DNA of 64,000 nt from positions 652,212-716,211 of the forward strand of contig NW_006763149.1 of NCBI RefSeq assembly GCF_000264905.1. The letters run 5' to 3'. The notes beneath the pieces are model-generated. The model made no database searches and was not told where the DNA came from. It saw only the letters and a program-made list of their open reading frames with translations. Position 1 is the stretch's first letter. The number at the start of each line of letters is the position of its first letter. Source of the DNA: Stereum hirsutum FP-91666 SS1 (lineage: Eukaryota; Basidiomycota; Agaricomycetes; Russulales; Stereaceae). The position numbers and the translations under genes are program-made. Shown here in pieces: positions 36,901 to 48,068 of this stretch.

Positions 36901-37441
36901 GATTTGAGTTGTTTTCAGAGCGCATCGTATCGGTCAAATTCGCGATGTTCACATATTTCGGTTCATCTCGCAACACACCGTGGAGGAAGCCATGCTCCGA
37001 AAAGCCAACCAAAAGCGCTCCCTCGACGACCTCGTCATCCAGAAGGGGCAGTTTGATTGGCGTTCGCTTTTCGGCCAGGTCGAACAGGTTATGGAAGGCG
37101 AGGGATTCACGAGGGCGTTGGAAGACTTTGCGGATCAAGAGGACGTTTATGCGGCGAAGGTCGCGGCGGAGGAAGCTGGCGAGCTTGAAGGCGCTGATCA
37201 GGCTGACTTCGGCGAGGATGCGCAGGCGGTCGCAGCGTCACACAAGGTCAGCATGGAGGATATGTTACCGGTCACTACAGTGGAGCCAGTAAAGGAGTCT
37301 GAGCAGGACGGGCCGGAGACGGAGCAGGTTGTTATGGCCGATGAGGCTGATGGTGAGGAGCAAGAGCCTGGGGCAACGGCGGATTACATGGTGGCCTATG
37401 TGCGCTATGAGTATGATTTCTTCAAGGAATGGAGATTGTAG
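30904..37441 (+). CDS. SWR1: Swr1 SNF2-family ATPase
   Basis: Model join(30904..31086,31150..31206,31273..31308,31515..33434,33537..34852,34913..35397,35455..36730,36789..36863,36919..37441), 1,956 aa (yeast Swr1 is 1,514 aa). The N-terminus has HDNLVREAFHLNHFRTMVTF. A long Ser/Pro-rich low-complexity region (110-560) follows, then an HSA domain near 675-760 (RGHWEAVAAKEEKKRAELE to WKKAVLYIRKEEQEKWEAEE), an acidic DGDGDGD tract, and a split helicase: LRPYQQAGLEWLANHHLNN, ADEMGLGKT, DEAHMIKN (about 1268), LTGTPLQNNLSELW; after a ~400-residue insertion, FTQMTRILDILESFL, SSRSGGVGINLTGAD and DRAHRIGQIRDVHI. The large insertion between lobes places it in the INO80/SWR1 class. SWR1-C exchanges H2A-H2B for H2A.Z-H2B in nucleosomes. 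Confidence 0.96.
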
Positions 37442-39076
37442 GTCTTTTATGCGCTTTTTCTTGCGTGTCTGTTATCATGTGCACCACTCCTTTCGATATT
37501 GCCGGTGATTTGTACTTTTGCTTGTGGTACTTTATGCTCGTCTTTCTCGATATTTCTCTTACGATATATGCTTTCTTGAACCATGAGTCCATGGCGAGTA
37601 TTTTGCGGTCTTACTCCTGACGGTGCCTCTCCATATGGCTCGTTGATGTTCACTCACTGAGATTCCGGACACAATCAGAAATGATGGTGCGTCCTGCATT
37701 GGCCATCGGCGCCTTCCTCCCGGGCTTGTTTAGGTGGCACGGAACTCCGACTGTCACGCCCCCGTCGCGACATTTGACACCGTGTCACCGCTTTTGGTTC
37801 ACTCGCTTGTTTCTCTCGTACTCCCACCATCCTCCCCCTTTCTCGACCAGCCTCTCGCCCTCTTCAGCCGCATCGACATTCGAAGACTTTTTGGTCTACC
37901 AATTTGAGGAGAAACTATTCGGACTGCTTTTTCCACCAAGAAGGTCGACATGATGGTTTCGAGATAGGAGAACTGTCGGCGCAGCGAGCAGCCCCGAAGC
38001 TGTACAACGGAATGAGCCCACCTTCGCTAGCAGCCTCACCAGACAATACCCTTGCTCACGAGTCAGGCAGGCCATTTTCCTTCTTCGGACGACTATGAAG
38101 GCACACGAGGAAACTGAGGTCCGACCGGCGACCGGTTTTGGGACCATACACATACACGCTCTCAATACCTCCCGGTTCACATTACAGCGGACATGATCGT
38201 GCGACTGGGAACTGGATCCATTCCGGACGATATTCGGTATTCTGCGAGGTTCGAAGTTCTAACCAAGGATGTCTCACACCCACGAGAAGGACGAAGGCAA
38301 AAGAATAGCTCTGAGGCAATCGAGGCGGCTATATTTGCGCTCGAATCTCGATGAGGTGACTCGGGCTCATGAATCGGATGCCGGAACTAATGAAATGGAA
38401 GACAAATGAAGGGTTTGCTTGAGTCTTTTGTTTCTTAGTTAGGAGCCCCCGACGTTAGGGATGACTCCGCAAGGACCGTGGATGTGCCTTTTCGACCTTG
38501 GAGTGCGAACGAAATAGGGGTTCCATTTGATAACACACGCGGTGCACAGAAATACTTACAAACTGGACAATCATGGAGTGGGGAGGGGGTGAGACATGCA
38601 TTCAACATACCACGGGTCTGCATACGGGTCATGGTTGCAGAATCATCCACATATAAATGTTGGGCTGCTGGCATATCCAATGCTGAACTCAACAGGCAGT
38701 CACCAGTGTCAAGAAAAGAAAGAATCATTGTATTTTTTTACTATATCTACTGGGCTTTCTGGTATATGTATAAAGTAGTAAGAGCTAGGGTTTTCTTTTT
38801 CTGTATGTGGATTTTTGAGTATATGAGAGCATGCATGAATCATCGGGGCGTAACAGAACCATCAGAGCATAACAGTATTGACTATGAGTAATTATATGGG
38901 TAGCACACAGTAAAAGAACATAATGTATAAGGTATAAATCCACAGGACACTCTGCCATAACCTTGGTCCCTGGTGGACTACAAGATCTAGAAAGCGGCAG
39001 GCACTCACAACACGACAAGAACGAAGCACAACGATCAACCTCCCCATCGCACATCGCACAACAGTCCTTCGACTCA
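37442..39076. other. Intergenic region, nothing recognised
   Basis: 1.6 kb between the converging 3' ends of SWR1 (+) and the homeodomain-like gene (-). Short frames on both strands (e.g. 38478-38891) are not protein-like. No repeat or RNA gene recognised. Confidence 0.5.
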
Positions 39077-41339
39077 TCAACGCCACAACCCAGCCTCATC
39101 CATAAGCACCTGCCAATTCGCCGTCCGATCCGGTACGATCTTCTGGAGTGTCTCCTCCAGCTTATCCCGCTGCATCATCTGCGAATCGAAAGCCCGACAC
39201 CACTCCTGCACACTCCGCGGCGGAAGACCCGGCGGAATTGGGTCCTCTGGTTCTATCCGAAACCCCGACTCTGACCCTGAGGAGGACACGGACGACGAGC
39301 TCGCCACTTCCTTTTTCTTCTCAGCGAGGATCGTGTTCTTCCGAGCTATAAGCTCCTGGAGCGGTGACCTCGCTGGACGCGTAGCAGCGGAGTCCGAAGT
39401 CGACCGTCCAGGGAGGAAGGGAGAGATATAAAAAGATACGCGTGCGGGTGCTGTTGATGGAGACGAAGCGGCGAGTGGCGTTTGCGGTGACCGAGGTTGA
39501 ACCGGAGGTGCCGACGTTGATGCGTGAGGAGCCTGCGTTGAATGCGAAGATGTCGGTGAGATTGGCACGTCCGAGCGTGTAGATGATGCGTGCTGCGGTG
39601 GACGTGACAAGAAAGCAGACGATGGAACGATTGGTCGCGTTGCTGGCGAAAGTGGCGAAGGCACTGCTCGCGAAGAACCAGCAACCGATTGAGAACCTGA
39701 CGCAGATTGCGCCACGGAAGTGAGCAGTTGAGAAGGAAGCGTCGAAGACGAGGCCGCTGTCGACGGCGGGGGGACGTGCAGCGGTGCGCTCACACTCGTG
39801 TTCGCGGCCGTCGAGGTGGAAGCGACGGGCGACGAGCTGGCCAGAGCGCGAACGTACGACGGAGCTGTCGATGCCGGCGTCGGCGAACCGAGCATACCGG
39901 GGCGAATCCTGAACGGACCATCCTCCGTGGTCGTCGGTCTGCTCGAAAATGCCGCCGACGACGATGAAGGACCGGCGGTAGGAGGGAGGGACGGAAGGAC
40001 GTGTTCCGTGGTTCGGGTCGTGATGTTATGTGCCGGCAAGAGAGACGTGGACGATTGAGCGGCGAGGAGGGTGATGGCGGACTTCACGTTCTCGGATCCA
40101 CCATCATCGTCCGACATGTCCATATCGTCCTCGTCCTCGTCGTCCTCTTCGGCGTTGGGCTTGATGTTGAGCGTCGCGATAGGCGGGAGGTCCGCATTCG
40201 GAGTCACAGGTGTCTTGACTATGATACGGTCACGACCCTCAGCGGGCTCAGGCGACGTCGAAACGGACGGCGTCGGAAGATGAGACTCGAGAGTGAGCTG
40301 AGGCCGTTTACGTTCGAGGGGGTCCAAGAGTTGTTTACGATCCACGTCCATGGCTTCGTCGGCTAGATGGTCCAAGCCCGCGAGCCTGAACGCCTTGGGG
40401 GGTACGATTGATCCGTTGTCGTAGAAGAGTTGGCAAAGGTCTTTGAGGTCTACTTCACTGCTGATCGCATAGTTTTGGAGCATGCTGACGGTCGGGTTCT
40501 TCAGTTCAACGGCCATCTCGACAATGGCAGGTTCCTTTTCCACGGGAATGGACGGATAGTCTATGCGCGCCAGCACGTATCAATATGGCATGGCACAGCA
40601 GAGCAGAAAGAGATAACGTGCATTAGTATCTCCTCGTAGATGTATAAAAAGAAAGAAAAAGCGAAAACGGAGAGACTGAGGCATTACTTACGTCGTATCT
40701 CCTCCTTCGGCGCTGGCTGCGGCGCTTTCTTCTTCTTGCGCTCTCTGCTGAGCCAGGCATTGACGCTATCGACAGTGAAAGAGGTGTTGCCTGCAGCATG
40801 GAGGAGATCCACCAACTGCCGCTTCTTGTTTATATCCGGCCTTTCGTTCAGTTTGAACGCAGCTACACGCCACGTGCAACAAAAAATCGGAAGATGTGTC
40901 AGTCAGATGTTTCAACGATAGTAGGTTGTAAAAATAAAAATCTATGCGCCAGATGATTTTTTGGCGAATAATCGCGCATATATGCGTTTGACATTAGGAT
41001 GTTTTACTCACTGAACATGATAGCACGGCCCTCTGGATTTAGGGGCTTCCACGATCTGGGCTTTCCTTGATGACCAGCCCCTGCTTGCAATTGTTGTACA
41101 AGGGATGGAGGAGCCGACGTCGACGTCGACTGTGTAGATTGAGATGTTGCATTCGAGCTCGATGAGGGAGCGGCGGATGATGCGCCCGACGCGTTGGACG
41201 CGTCGTTTTGAACTTGCGGCACCACCGGGCCGGAAACGCCGGGCGTCGAAGGCCTTCCCTGCACCGTGGGCGAGGTCGGTGTGATAGGTCGTCCGAAATT
41301 ACTCGCAACAGGTGGGACATAAATATCAGCGGGATTCAT
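39077..41339 (-). CDS. Homeodomain-like, Ser/Pro-rich putative regulator
   Basis: Model complement(join(39077..40560,40692..40862,41012..41339)), 660 aa. Residues 95-165 read RSWKPLNPEGRAIMF, then AFKLNERPDINKKRQLVDLL and TVDSVNAWLSRERKKKK. The spacing of Glu-Arg-Pro-Asp, a Lys-Lys-Arg turn, and a final helix Val-Asn-x-Trp-Leu followed by a basic cluster resembles helices 1-3 of a homeodomain (compare VNxWFxNRRxK), though Phe and Asn at the DNA-contact positions are replaced. After that come a conserved-looking patch (VELKNPTVSMLQNYAISSEVDL), an acidic DDEDEDDMDMSDDD run, about 300 residues of Ser/Pro/Ala low complexity, and a C-terminal patch rich in charged residues ending NWQVLMDEAGLWR. 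A nuclear DNA-binding regulator is the best guess. Exon joins are in frame. Confidence 0.7.
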
Positions 41340-43450
41340 TTCTTATTGTTTACAAGGATATGACCTGTGAGAGAAAGGGGAAAAATGGTCAGCATTATGG
41401 TATTTGTATGCTTTGTCAATTTGATGGTATTGTTAACAAAGAACTCCCCGAGCGGAGTAAGCGTCGACCAAAGTCGATGATAGGAGAACAAAGGGGAAAC
41501 GCTCGGAGCGGGATGTCGGGGATGGAATGAATGTCGGCGCTTACAGGGTAAACTACGAGACGCGGGAACTACCAACAGCGGGAACGTGTCCGAGAATGTT
41601 GCGATGATGCGTTCGCTGTCCTTGTATGTTGATCTTGGTGGCGGCGGCGACGATCGCGGGGAACTGCTCTTGTAGGGGCCAGCGGCGGGCGGTGCTGGAA
41701 GTGGGCGGGGGAGAGGGAAAAAGGAGAAGGCTGCAATTAATCTGGTGCCGCTGGCTTATAATGCGGCTCGCCCAGTGGCTCTTTGTGCACTTCCGAACTG
41801 AATACTCCCGTCACCATGTCACTTTGGAAAATTGGGCAGCGAGGTTATTTAGAGTTTCTGCGAGGTTCTGCGACCTTCTTTCCATGTGCAGACCAATGGC
41901 GACGGAGGAATTGGGTGCAAAATGCGGGGATCAGTAAATTGAGTTCGTTGCTGCAGGCGCAAGCGCAAGAAAAGACGACTTTTCTTAGCGTTCTTTTCGC
42001 GCTCCGCTTGTCAGCCGTCACAACCTCTTACCGGCCGACCGGCTCTGCTGCCCACTTGCTCAAGCTCCCTTTCCAGACCCCAAGACCCCGCTCCGTTGCC
42101 CCAATTGGTCGCGGCTGAATTTTTAGGGTGCCCAGACCTCACCACAATTCCAATTACCTCTCTTTCGGCAGCCGAAATAGCCATCTATAGTTAGATGAAG
42201 AAATTCAGTGAGCATGCACTTGTCCGGTTTGAGGGTCTTTGCCAGTTTAGCGGGCTGATTTCCGCGATCAGGGATGGTCTGAAAGGGGGAAGTGACAAAG
42301 CAAGGGGTGCATCCACATGTTGCTTTCAAGCTGCTCCCACCACAGTCCTGTCCCTCGAGCTCTGACCGTGGATGCTCACCGTCTCTTTTCGTCGCGGTTG
42401 CTTCTGCTCGTACACGTTCAAGCTCGTCGGTCGATGAATCCATTCGTTCAATTCAATGGACGCGCAAAGAAAGCGGTCTTTTCGAGCTCTTTCGTTCTCC
42501 CGCTCCTCGGGATCGGGATCCACCCTGAGGTGCGTGTGAGACATCCCACGTCATTTAGGCTTGATCGTCGCCACCGGAATACGCTATCCCCAGGGGCCCA
42601 TGCGCCGTCGTCACATACAATAAGAGCAGCGCCCGCTCCCCTGTCTTCTAAGTCTCTCTCGTCCGCCCTCCTTCCGTTCATGACCACCACGACCACCCGC
42701 GATCATCAATCCTCTCACTCCACCCTTCCGCTCACCCTGTTGTATGTCCCCATTGAATCCCTTCGGCACAAAGAGCGACGACGGCTGATATACGGGTTTC
42801 TCGTTCTGGGTTTTTGACAGACGCGACGCGTGGCTCGTTGGAGACGGGCGATGAATGTAGGTAACGTGCCTTTCCTCCTTGATACGAGCTCGATACATGC
42901 CCGATACAAAGCTCGATACATGCATAATCGGCTAACCACCTCCCTTTTCCTCTTCGACAGGTACTTCTCGGACCCGAACGTTAGAAGAAAGCCGTGAATC
43001 GCACTTTGGGGCTCGGGCGTGTTAGCCTTCAGGTCCACGCTCTACGAAGTTGAATCAATCAAATAGGAACTTGAAGAACCGAACGTGACGATAAGGCCGG
43101 CTCAATCTGGACGGGAGGCTTCGGGATGGGATCCTCGCGCGATCGTGGACTGCCAACGGCCCTCGAACGCTCGAAGTTTGGCATAGGTCGCGATATCGAT
43201 ATCGGTGGCTCGTGGACCTTTCGCAAGATGGACGAAACTACGCGCTCGAGGCGCGATTATGAACCACCACCACGCAATGAACGAGGAACGAAGACCGACC
43301 GACCGCGACCGCGATCCCTCTAGAGATCCAGGCTTCCGATTCCGATTCAGTTACCCCGGGCTCTTTCTTTCTCCCTCGAGGAGAAGAAAGAATAGCCTGA
43401 CCGCACATACCACATTATTACACACATATAAAACATGCATATAAAAAAAC

Positions 43451-43489
43451 CACAACCCGTTCTCGCGAAGTGACGCCGCGAGACCGTGG
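43451..43489. repeat. Small hairpin
   Basis: CCAC...CTCGCG AAGTGACGC CGCGAG...GTGG forms a two-part stem. It shares the core GCGAAGTGAYGYCGCGAG with the hairpin at 43601. Confidence 0.5.
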
Positions 43490-43600
43490 TCTGTCGGAAT
43501 ATCTGCTTGCCTTCGGGCGAAAAGAGTGAAATAGAGCTCTGTGCATACGTGCTACATGATGCTGCCTACATGCTACATGCTACACGATGCGCCCTGCATA

Positions 43601-43639
43601 GACCCTGTCCGAGCGAAGTGATGTCGCGAGGACGGGGTC
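43601..43639. repeat. Hairpin with 10-bp stem
   Basis: GACCCTGTCC pairs with GGACGGGGTC (one non-Watson-Crick position) around a 19-nt loop that contains the same GCGAAGTGA core as the 43451 hairpin. Confidence 0.6.
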
Positions 43640-44347
43640 GTGCACGAAAAGTCCGCATTTTGAAGGGGGTGGTGTTGTTTGGAGGAGGAGGAGGTATCGG
43701 GTAAATTGTTGTTGTATGTAGAGAGCAGACCGGCAGGAGGGTAAGTGTACAAAGGTGGGGATTGTGAGAATGTACATAGCATACTTGCGGCCCCCGCGCA
43801 GCACGAACAATACAGGTACAAGCTCGCCCCCTGGTGGTTTCTTTCACGAATCACTGGCCGTTCCGCTCAAAATGTAGCACTATACCTCACAAAAGCAGGT
43901 AGACAACTATACTGGCTTTATGATACATACAATGTCACGAACACGATGTTACGACTAGTAATCCAATCAGGCCTCGCCTAGCTTACATATGCCTAGCCAT
44001 ATGGCATTTTCATTTCAGTGAAGGTAAAGGGGTGCAGGCAGCGAGGCCTTTGACTCTCATACTACGCACAGAGACAGCACGCATCAATACGTACTCGTCA
44101 CGGACCCCACCAACTTCTCTTACGATCGCAGCCACAAGTTACAACGAGAGAGCGAGCCTCGAGCACTCCCAGCCTAGTCACGGTTCGTCAACAGTGCGTA
44201 AAGACACGTATGCCAAACCGCGATCACCAACTCGAATTCCGCAAACGAAAAGGTCGAAGCTCTGAAGGCTGACGTGTACGCAAGCCTGAGTACGTGCGTG
44301 CGAACGCGAAGCGGGGTGTGCGAAAGACGAGTCGTGCTGAGTCGTAC

Positions 44348-44975
44348 GGGATCTCGTGAGTCCGCGATATCTCTGGTGGTGGGAAATGTGGCATTTAAGT
44401 CATCGTGCTTTGTTCCGCAGAAGGGAGAACCTCTGAGAACGTACGCAGTGTTTCTGATTCGGAACGGAAGGAGTTGATGCCACAAAGGGAACTCCGCACG
44501 CCACGAGCATGCAGGTTCAGGTTCTCCGAATGGACGTGCTCGATTATCGACGCGACGTTGGTGAGATGACCCTAGGCGTCCGGAAGAGTGATAGACAGAA
44601 AGCGTAATGGGCGTGACAGGGGCCGATAAAGTCCTTTGGAGCCTAGACCGGGATTTCGTGAGTCGAACGTCTCAGTGGGAAATGTAAGAAGCAATCCGCA
44701 CCTGCATCTGAATCATCTTGCTTTGTTCCGTAAGATTGCATGAGGGAGAGCATACTTACACGGTGGTTCTGACTCAGAACGGAAGGGTTTGTTGGATCAT
44801 GGGAACTCCCTACGATGCGAGCGTACGGTTTCTCGGAGGATAGGTTTGCGTTCATCGATGGGCGGGCTCGCGACACGACACGGCGGTGGTGAGATGACCC
44901 AAGGCACCCGGGAAAGTGATAGACAAAACGAAGTAATGGGCTGCATAGGGGCCAATGAAGTTATGGACCGGAATT
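44348..44975. repeat. Diverged tandem duplication of ~300 bp
   Basis: Unit A (44348-44649) and unit B (44650-44975) share landmarks in the same order: GGGATYTCGTGAGTC, TGCTTTGTTCCG, GAACGGAAGG, GGGAACTCC, GGTGAGATGACCC, AGTGATAGACA and TAATGGGC...AGGGGCC. The offset drifts from 302 to 328 nt through indels. A third unit seems to start at 44976 (GGAATTTCG) but fades at once. Confidence 0.75.
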
Positions 44976-46123
44976 TCGTATTTTTGGGCTACGACGTCGA
45001 AGGAACAAAGACCGGCAGGTCTGGCCAAGAGTCGGTAAGGCTACCCTGCCAATGTTCGGATACGCTGGCCAGACATCCTGGAAAGCGCAAGTAAATTATG
45101 TGGGACGAGGTCTTCGTCGAGGCACTTCCTGATCCATAGAGAAGATGGATTAGAAGGCTAGTGTGCATATGGATGTGGTACTCACCACTCGTGGATGAGA
45201 AAGCTCCATTAGAATGGCGCAGGGCTTCCTTGGACCATTGGACCAGTACGCCGCGATGACCCAAGACTGTTTAGGATGCAACCGTAGACCAGTAGCACAT
45301 GTTTATGGGACCTGCGACGAAGGCAGCGTTCTTAAAAAACCCTCTTCGAGCTTCATCGACATCGCTCGACGGTGTTTGCGCGACTGAGATACCGGGAAGA
45401 CGACTGGAAGCCTTGGCGCGCGCACGAGTGGTGGAATCTGGTCCACATACGCAATCACTTTGTGGTGCCTGCGTATAGAATTCACATGATACCGGGCCCC
45501 AGTTGGAGTCAGTATAAGATGGAGCCATGTCGACAAGTCAAAATGGAAGAAAACCAGCGAAACTGAGCGGAAAGGCGGGAGCCGGGAACGGAGAGAGATG
45601 AGGGTTGCTGTCAAGAACGGCGTCGGAAGCATGCGCGACTCCGCCCGACGCGTCCCGAAACGCGTCCTGCCCTTTCCTTCGTGCATTTCCGTTTAGCGCC
45701 TGATCGCAAGCTGACCGTGACAGTCTGTTCGTGTCGACAGCAGAGCGATCCAGAAACGCAGAGGCCGCCTCTAAGTCCGCTGTCGGCTACTCGTATTCAC
45801 ATGCGCCTCGGCCACGCTCACCCGTGACGTCCGTATCCTCTCTTCTCGTCCATCCGTTCCCGACTCCGAGCCCCGCTATGTTTCCCTACCCCGCACTTTA
45901 TCTGGCTTGCAATTTGAGCACTGCTGTCTGTTATTGCCCCGCATTTGCTGCTACCCCGCACGAGCTGCTACCACAACCCCACATAACGTCTATCTCAAGA
46001 CAGTCCGGAACTTAACTGGCTTGCTGGACCCCTGTCTCAACTCTCCAGCTCATACTACTCAACTTGCTTGACCATAACGTCTTTTGAATCCACACTGCGA
46101 TATCCTGATACTTACCTGCGAAC

Positions 46124-47525
46124 ATGTCGAGATCATCAGGGAGCAAGGAGCCCGTAGGATTCGGTACACATATAACGGCCGGAGGTATCGCTGGTGCTAT
46201 GGAGGCTGTAAGTCTGTCGTGTACCATGTTCCCCTGTCGAATTGACCACGGCGACTTACAATCGGTTTCCTGTTGATACTCTCTGTAGCTATGTTGTCAA
46301 CCACTAGACACCATCAAAGTCCGGATGCAGCTCTCTCGGTCAGGTCGTGCTGCAGGCGTACGTTCCTATTCCTACCCCCCACCTTCACACCCTTCTACGT
46401 ATTCCGTCACAAGTATCTGCACTACTAACACTCGCGCAACTTTTTCAATTCCAGACAAAACCCCGCGGTTTCCTCGCCACCGGCGCCATGATCGTCAAAC
46501 GCGAAACGCCCCTCGCGCTCTACAAAGGTCTCGGCGCCGTCCTCTCCGGCATCGTCCCGAAAATGGCCACTCGGTTCGCGAGTTTCGAGGCTTATAAGGA
46601 GTGGTTGGCGGATGAGAAGACGGGCAAGACGAGCGTTGGGAATATATTCCTTGGTACTCCAACCTCCCCTGCCCCTTGCGTCGTCATTCACTCACGCCCT
46701 CGTTTGTATGTAGCTGGTCTCGGCGCGGGAACGACCGAAGCCGTCGTCGTCGTCACACCCATGGAAGTCGTCAAAATCCGCCTACAAGCCCAAATGCACT
46801 CCCTCGCCGATCCGCTCGAGACGCCGCGATACCGTAACGCGGGACACGCGGTGTATACGATCGTCAGGGAGGAAGGTATTAGCGCGCTGTATAGGGGGGT
46901 GACGTTGACGGCTGTTAGGCAGGCTACGAATCAGGGTGCGTTTTACTTTTCACCTGTCATTGTCCTTGTCCCTGTCATTGTGGATTTGGATGGGGAGGGA
47001 CAGAGAGAGAGAGGAAGAGAGAAGCTGATGGATAATGGGTTTTTGGGACGATAGGCGCGAACTTCACGGCGTACCAGGAGATCAAGAAACTCGCACATCG
47101 GTTACAGCCTGAGTTGGACGGATTGGAGTTGCCATCGTATCAGCATATGGGTATTGGACTGATCAGCGGAGCTATGGGCCCATTCTCGAATGCGCCGATC
47201 GATACTATCAAGACACGTACGTTTTCCCCAGTTCCCCTTACCCTTGTCCCCTTACCCTTGTCCCCTTACCCGCCTTCCACTTCCACACGCATCAGGCCTC
47301 CAAAAATCCTCCTTCCCCCCCTCCACCTCCGCCCTCTCCCGCATCTCCTCCATCGCCACCGAGATGTGGCGCGTCGAAGGCGTGTCCTCCTTCTACAAGG
47401 GCATCACTCCGCGCGTGTTGAGGGTCGCGCCTGGACAGGCGATCGTGTTTGCGGTTTATGAGCGGGTGAGGGGGTGGATTGAGAGGGGGAGGGGGGTTAG
47501 TGAGGGGGAGTGGAGTAGTGAGTGA
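46124..47525 (+). CDS. SFC1: Mitochondrial succinate/fumarate carrier
   Basis: Model join(46124..46207,46289..46357,46455..46653,46714..46935,47055..47216,47296..47525), 321 aa, all phases correct. Six transmembrane segments in three repeats, each with the carrier signature: CCQPLDTIKVRMQL, VVTPMEVVKIRLQAQ and SNAPIDTIKTRLQ. Between them lie KPRGFLATGAMIVKRETPLA, YKGLGAVLSGIVPKMATRFA, RQATNQGANFTAYQE and FYKGITPRVLRVAPGQAIVF. These inter-motif stretches match the Sfc1/Acr1 group closely rather than ADP/ATP or citrate carriers. It exchanges cytosolic succinate for mitochondrial fumarate, needed for growth on acetate or ethanol through the glyoxylate cycle. Intron 5 contains a C-rich tandem repeat and a strong G-quadruplex motif follows the stop. 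Confidence 0.93.
47231..47272 (+). repeat. C-rich tandem repeat in SFC1 intron 5
   Basis: About 2.5 copies of CCCCTTACCCTTGT. The complementary strand reads as GGGTAAGGGGACAA repeats, G4- or telomere-like in composition. Confidence 0.7.
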
Positions 47526-48068
47526 GGTGGTGCGGTGGGGAGGGGGAGGGGTGGGAGAGGTTAGGGATGGGGAAGGGGTGGGACAGGGGAGAGAGAGAAG
47601 GGGGATAGATAGGTTGTGTTTGTTTGTGGTGGTAGGGGCCCGGGACTGGTTGTGTGTGGGGTATGGTTGCGTACTGGAAGGGATTGTTAGACTCTGTTAT
47701 GAACTTTTGCATTCCATGGCTTCTGTATTATATGCATGTATGCTACATGACTAGTCTGCCAGCTCACATTCAGACACGGAATCATACATGTTATCTTCAG
47801 CTTGATGACTGTCCTACAGGTCTCAGTCTCGCCAGTACGTACGATAATACACAAAAAGCGTTCAACCTTCGAGACTCGAGTACGACGAACCGATAAGTCA
47901 GTTGCGCCACACGAGTCAGAGTTCAAAGTGCGGAGTGCGGAGTCTAAATTTAGCTCAAGTTCGAGAATCGAACGGGCCACCGTGGCTTGGCACGGTGCCA
48001 CTGGCATCATTCCACCATCTCCCACAACTTCAAGTTCGTCTCGATAGAGATACTGATACCGTTCTGAT
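47526..48068. other. Intergenic region with G-quadruplex motif and tRNA-like relic
   Basis: 47534-47640 is strongly G-rich on the plus strand; GGGGAGGGGGAGGGGTGGG at 47536-47554 has four G-runs with 1-nt loops. A tRNA-Gly-like sequence lies at 47964-48029. No gene. Confidence 0.6.
47964..48029 (-). pseudogene. tRNA-Gly-like relic between 9-bp direct repeats
   Basis: Minus strand: a TGGTGGAATGATGCC A-box-like stretch, stem CACCG/CGGTG around a loop with GTGCCA (Gly GCC-like), and a B-box GTTCGATTC. T-stem and acceptor do not pair. It is flanked by TCAAGTTCG at 47955-47963 and 48030-48038. Confidence 0.3.

Larger units (their letters stand above)
41340..46123. other. Gene-poor region, 4.8 kb
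   Basis: No gene model is supportable. It holds hairpin sequences at 43451-43489 and 43601-43639, runs of CTACATG near 43550-43590, an old ~300-bp tandem duplication (44348-44975) and, near its right end, the SFC1 promoter. Open frames at 42123-42443, 41783-42118 and 45303-45686 look spurious: no recognisable motifs and overlapping frames on both strands. Confidence 0.5.

Noticed and set aside
42123..43040. Several frames of 80-165 codons
   Set aside because: They overlap each other on both strands, lack splice partners and have no motif; treated as spurious.
45303..45686. 127-codon minus-strand frame
   Set aside because: Arg/Leu/Pro-rich composition typical of random GC-rich sequence; no homology pattern, no consistent neighbours.
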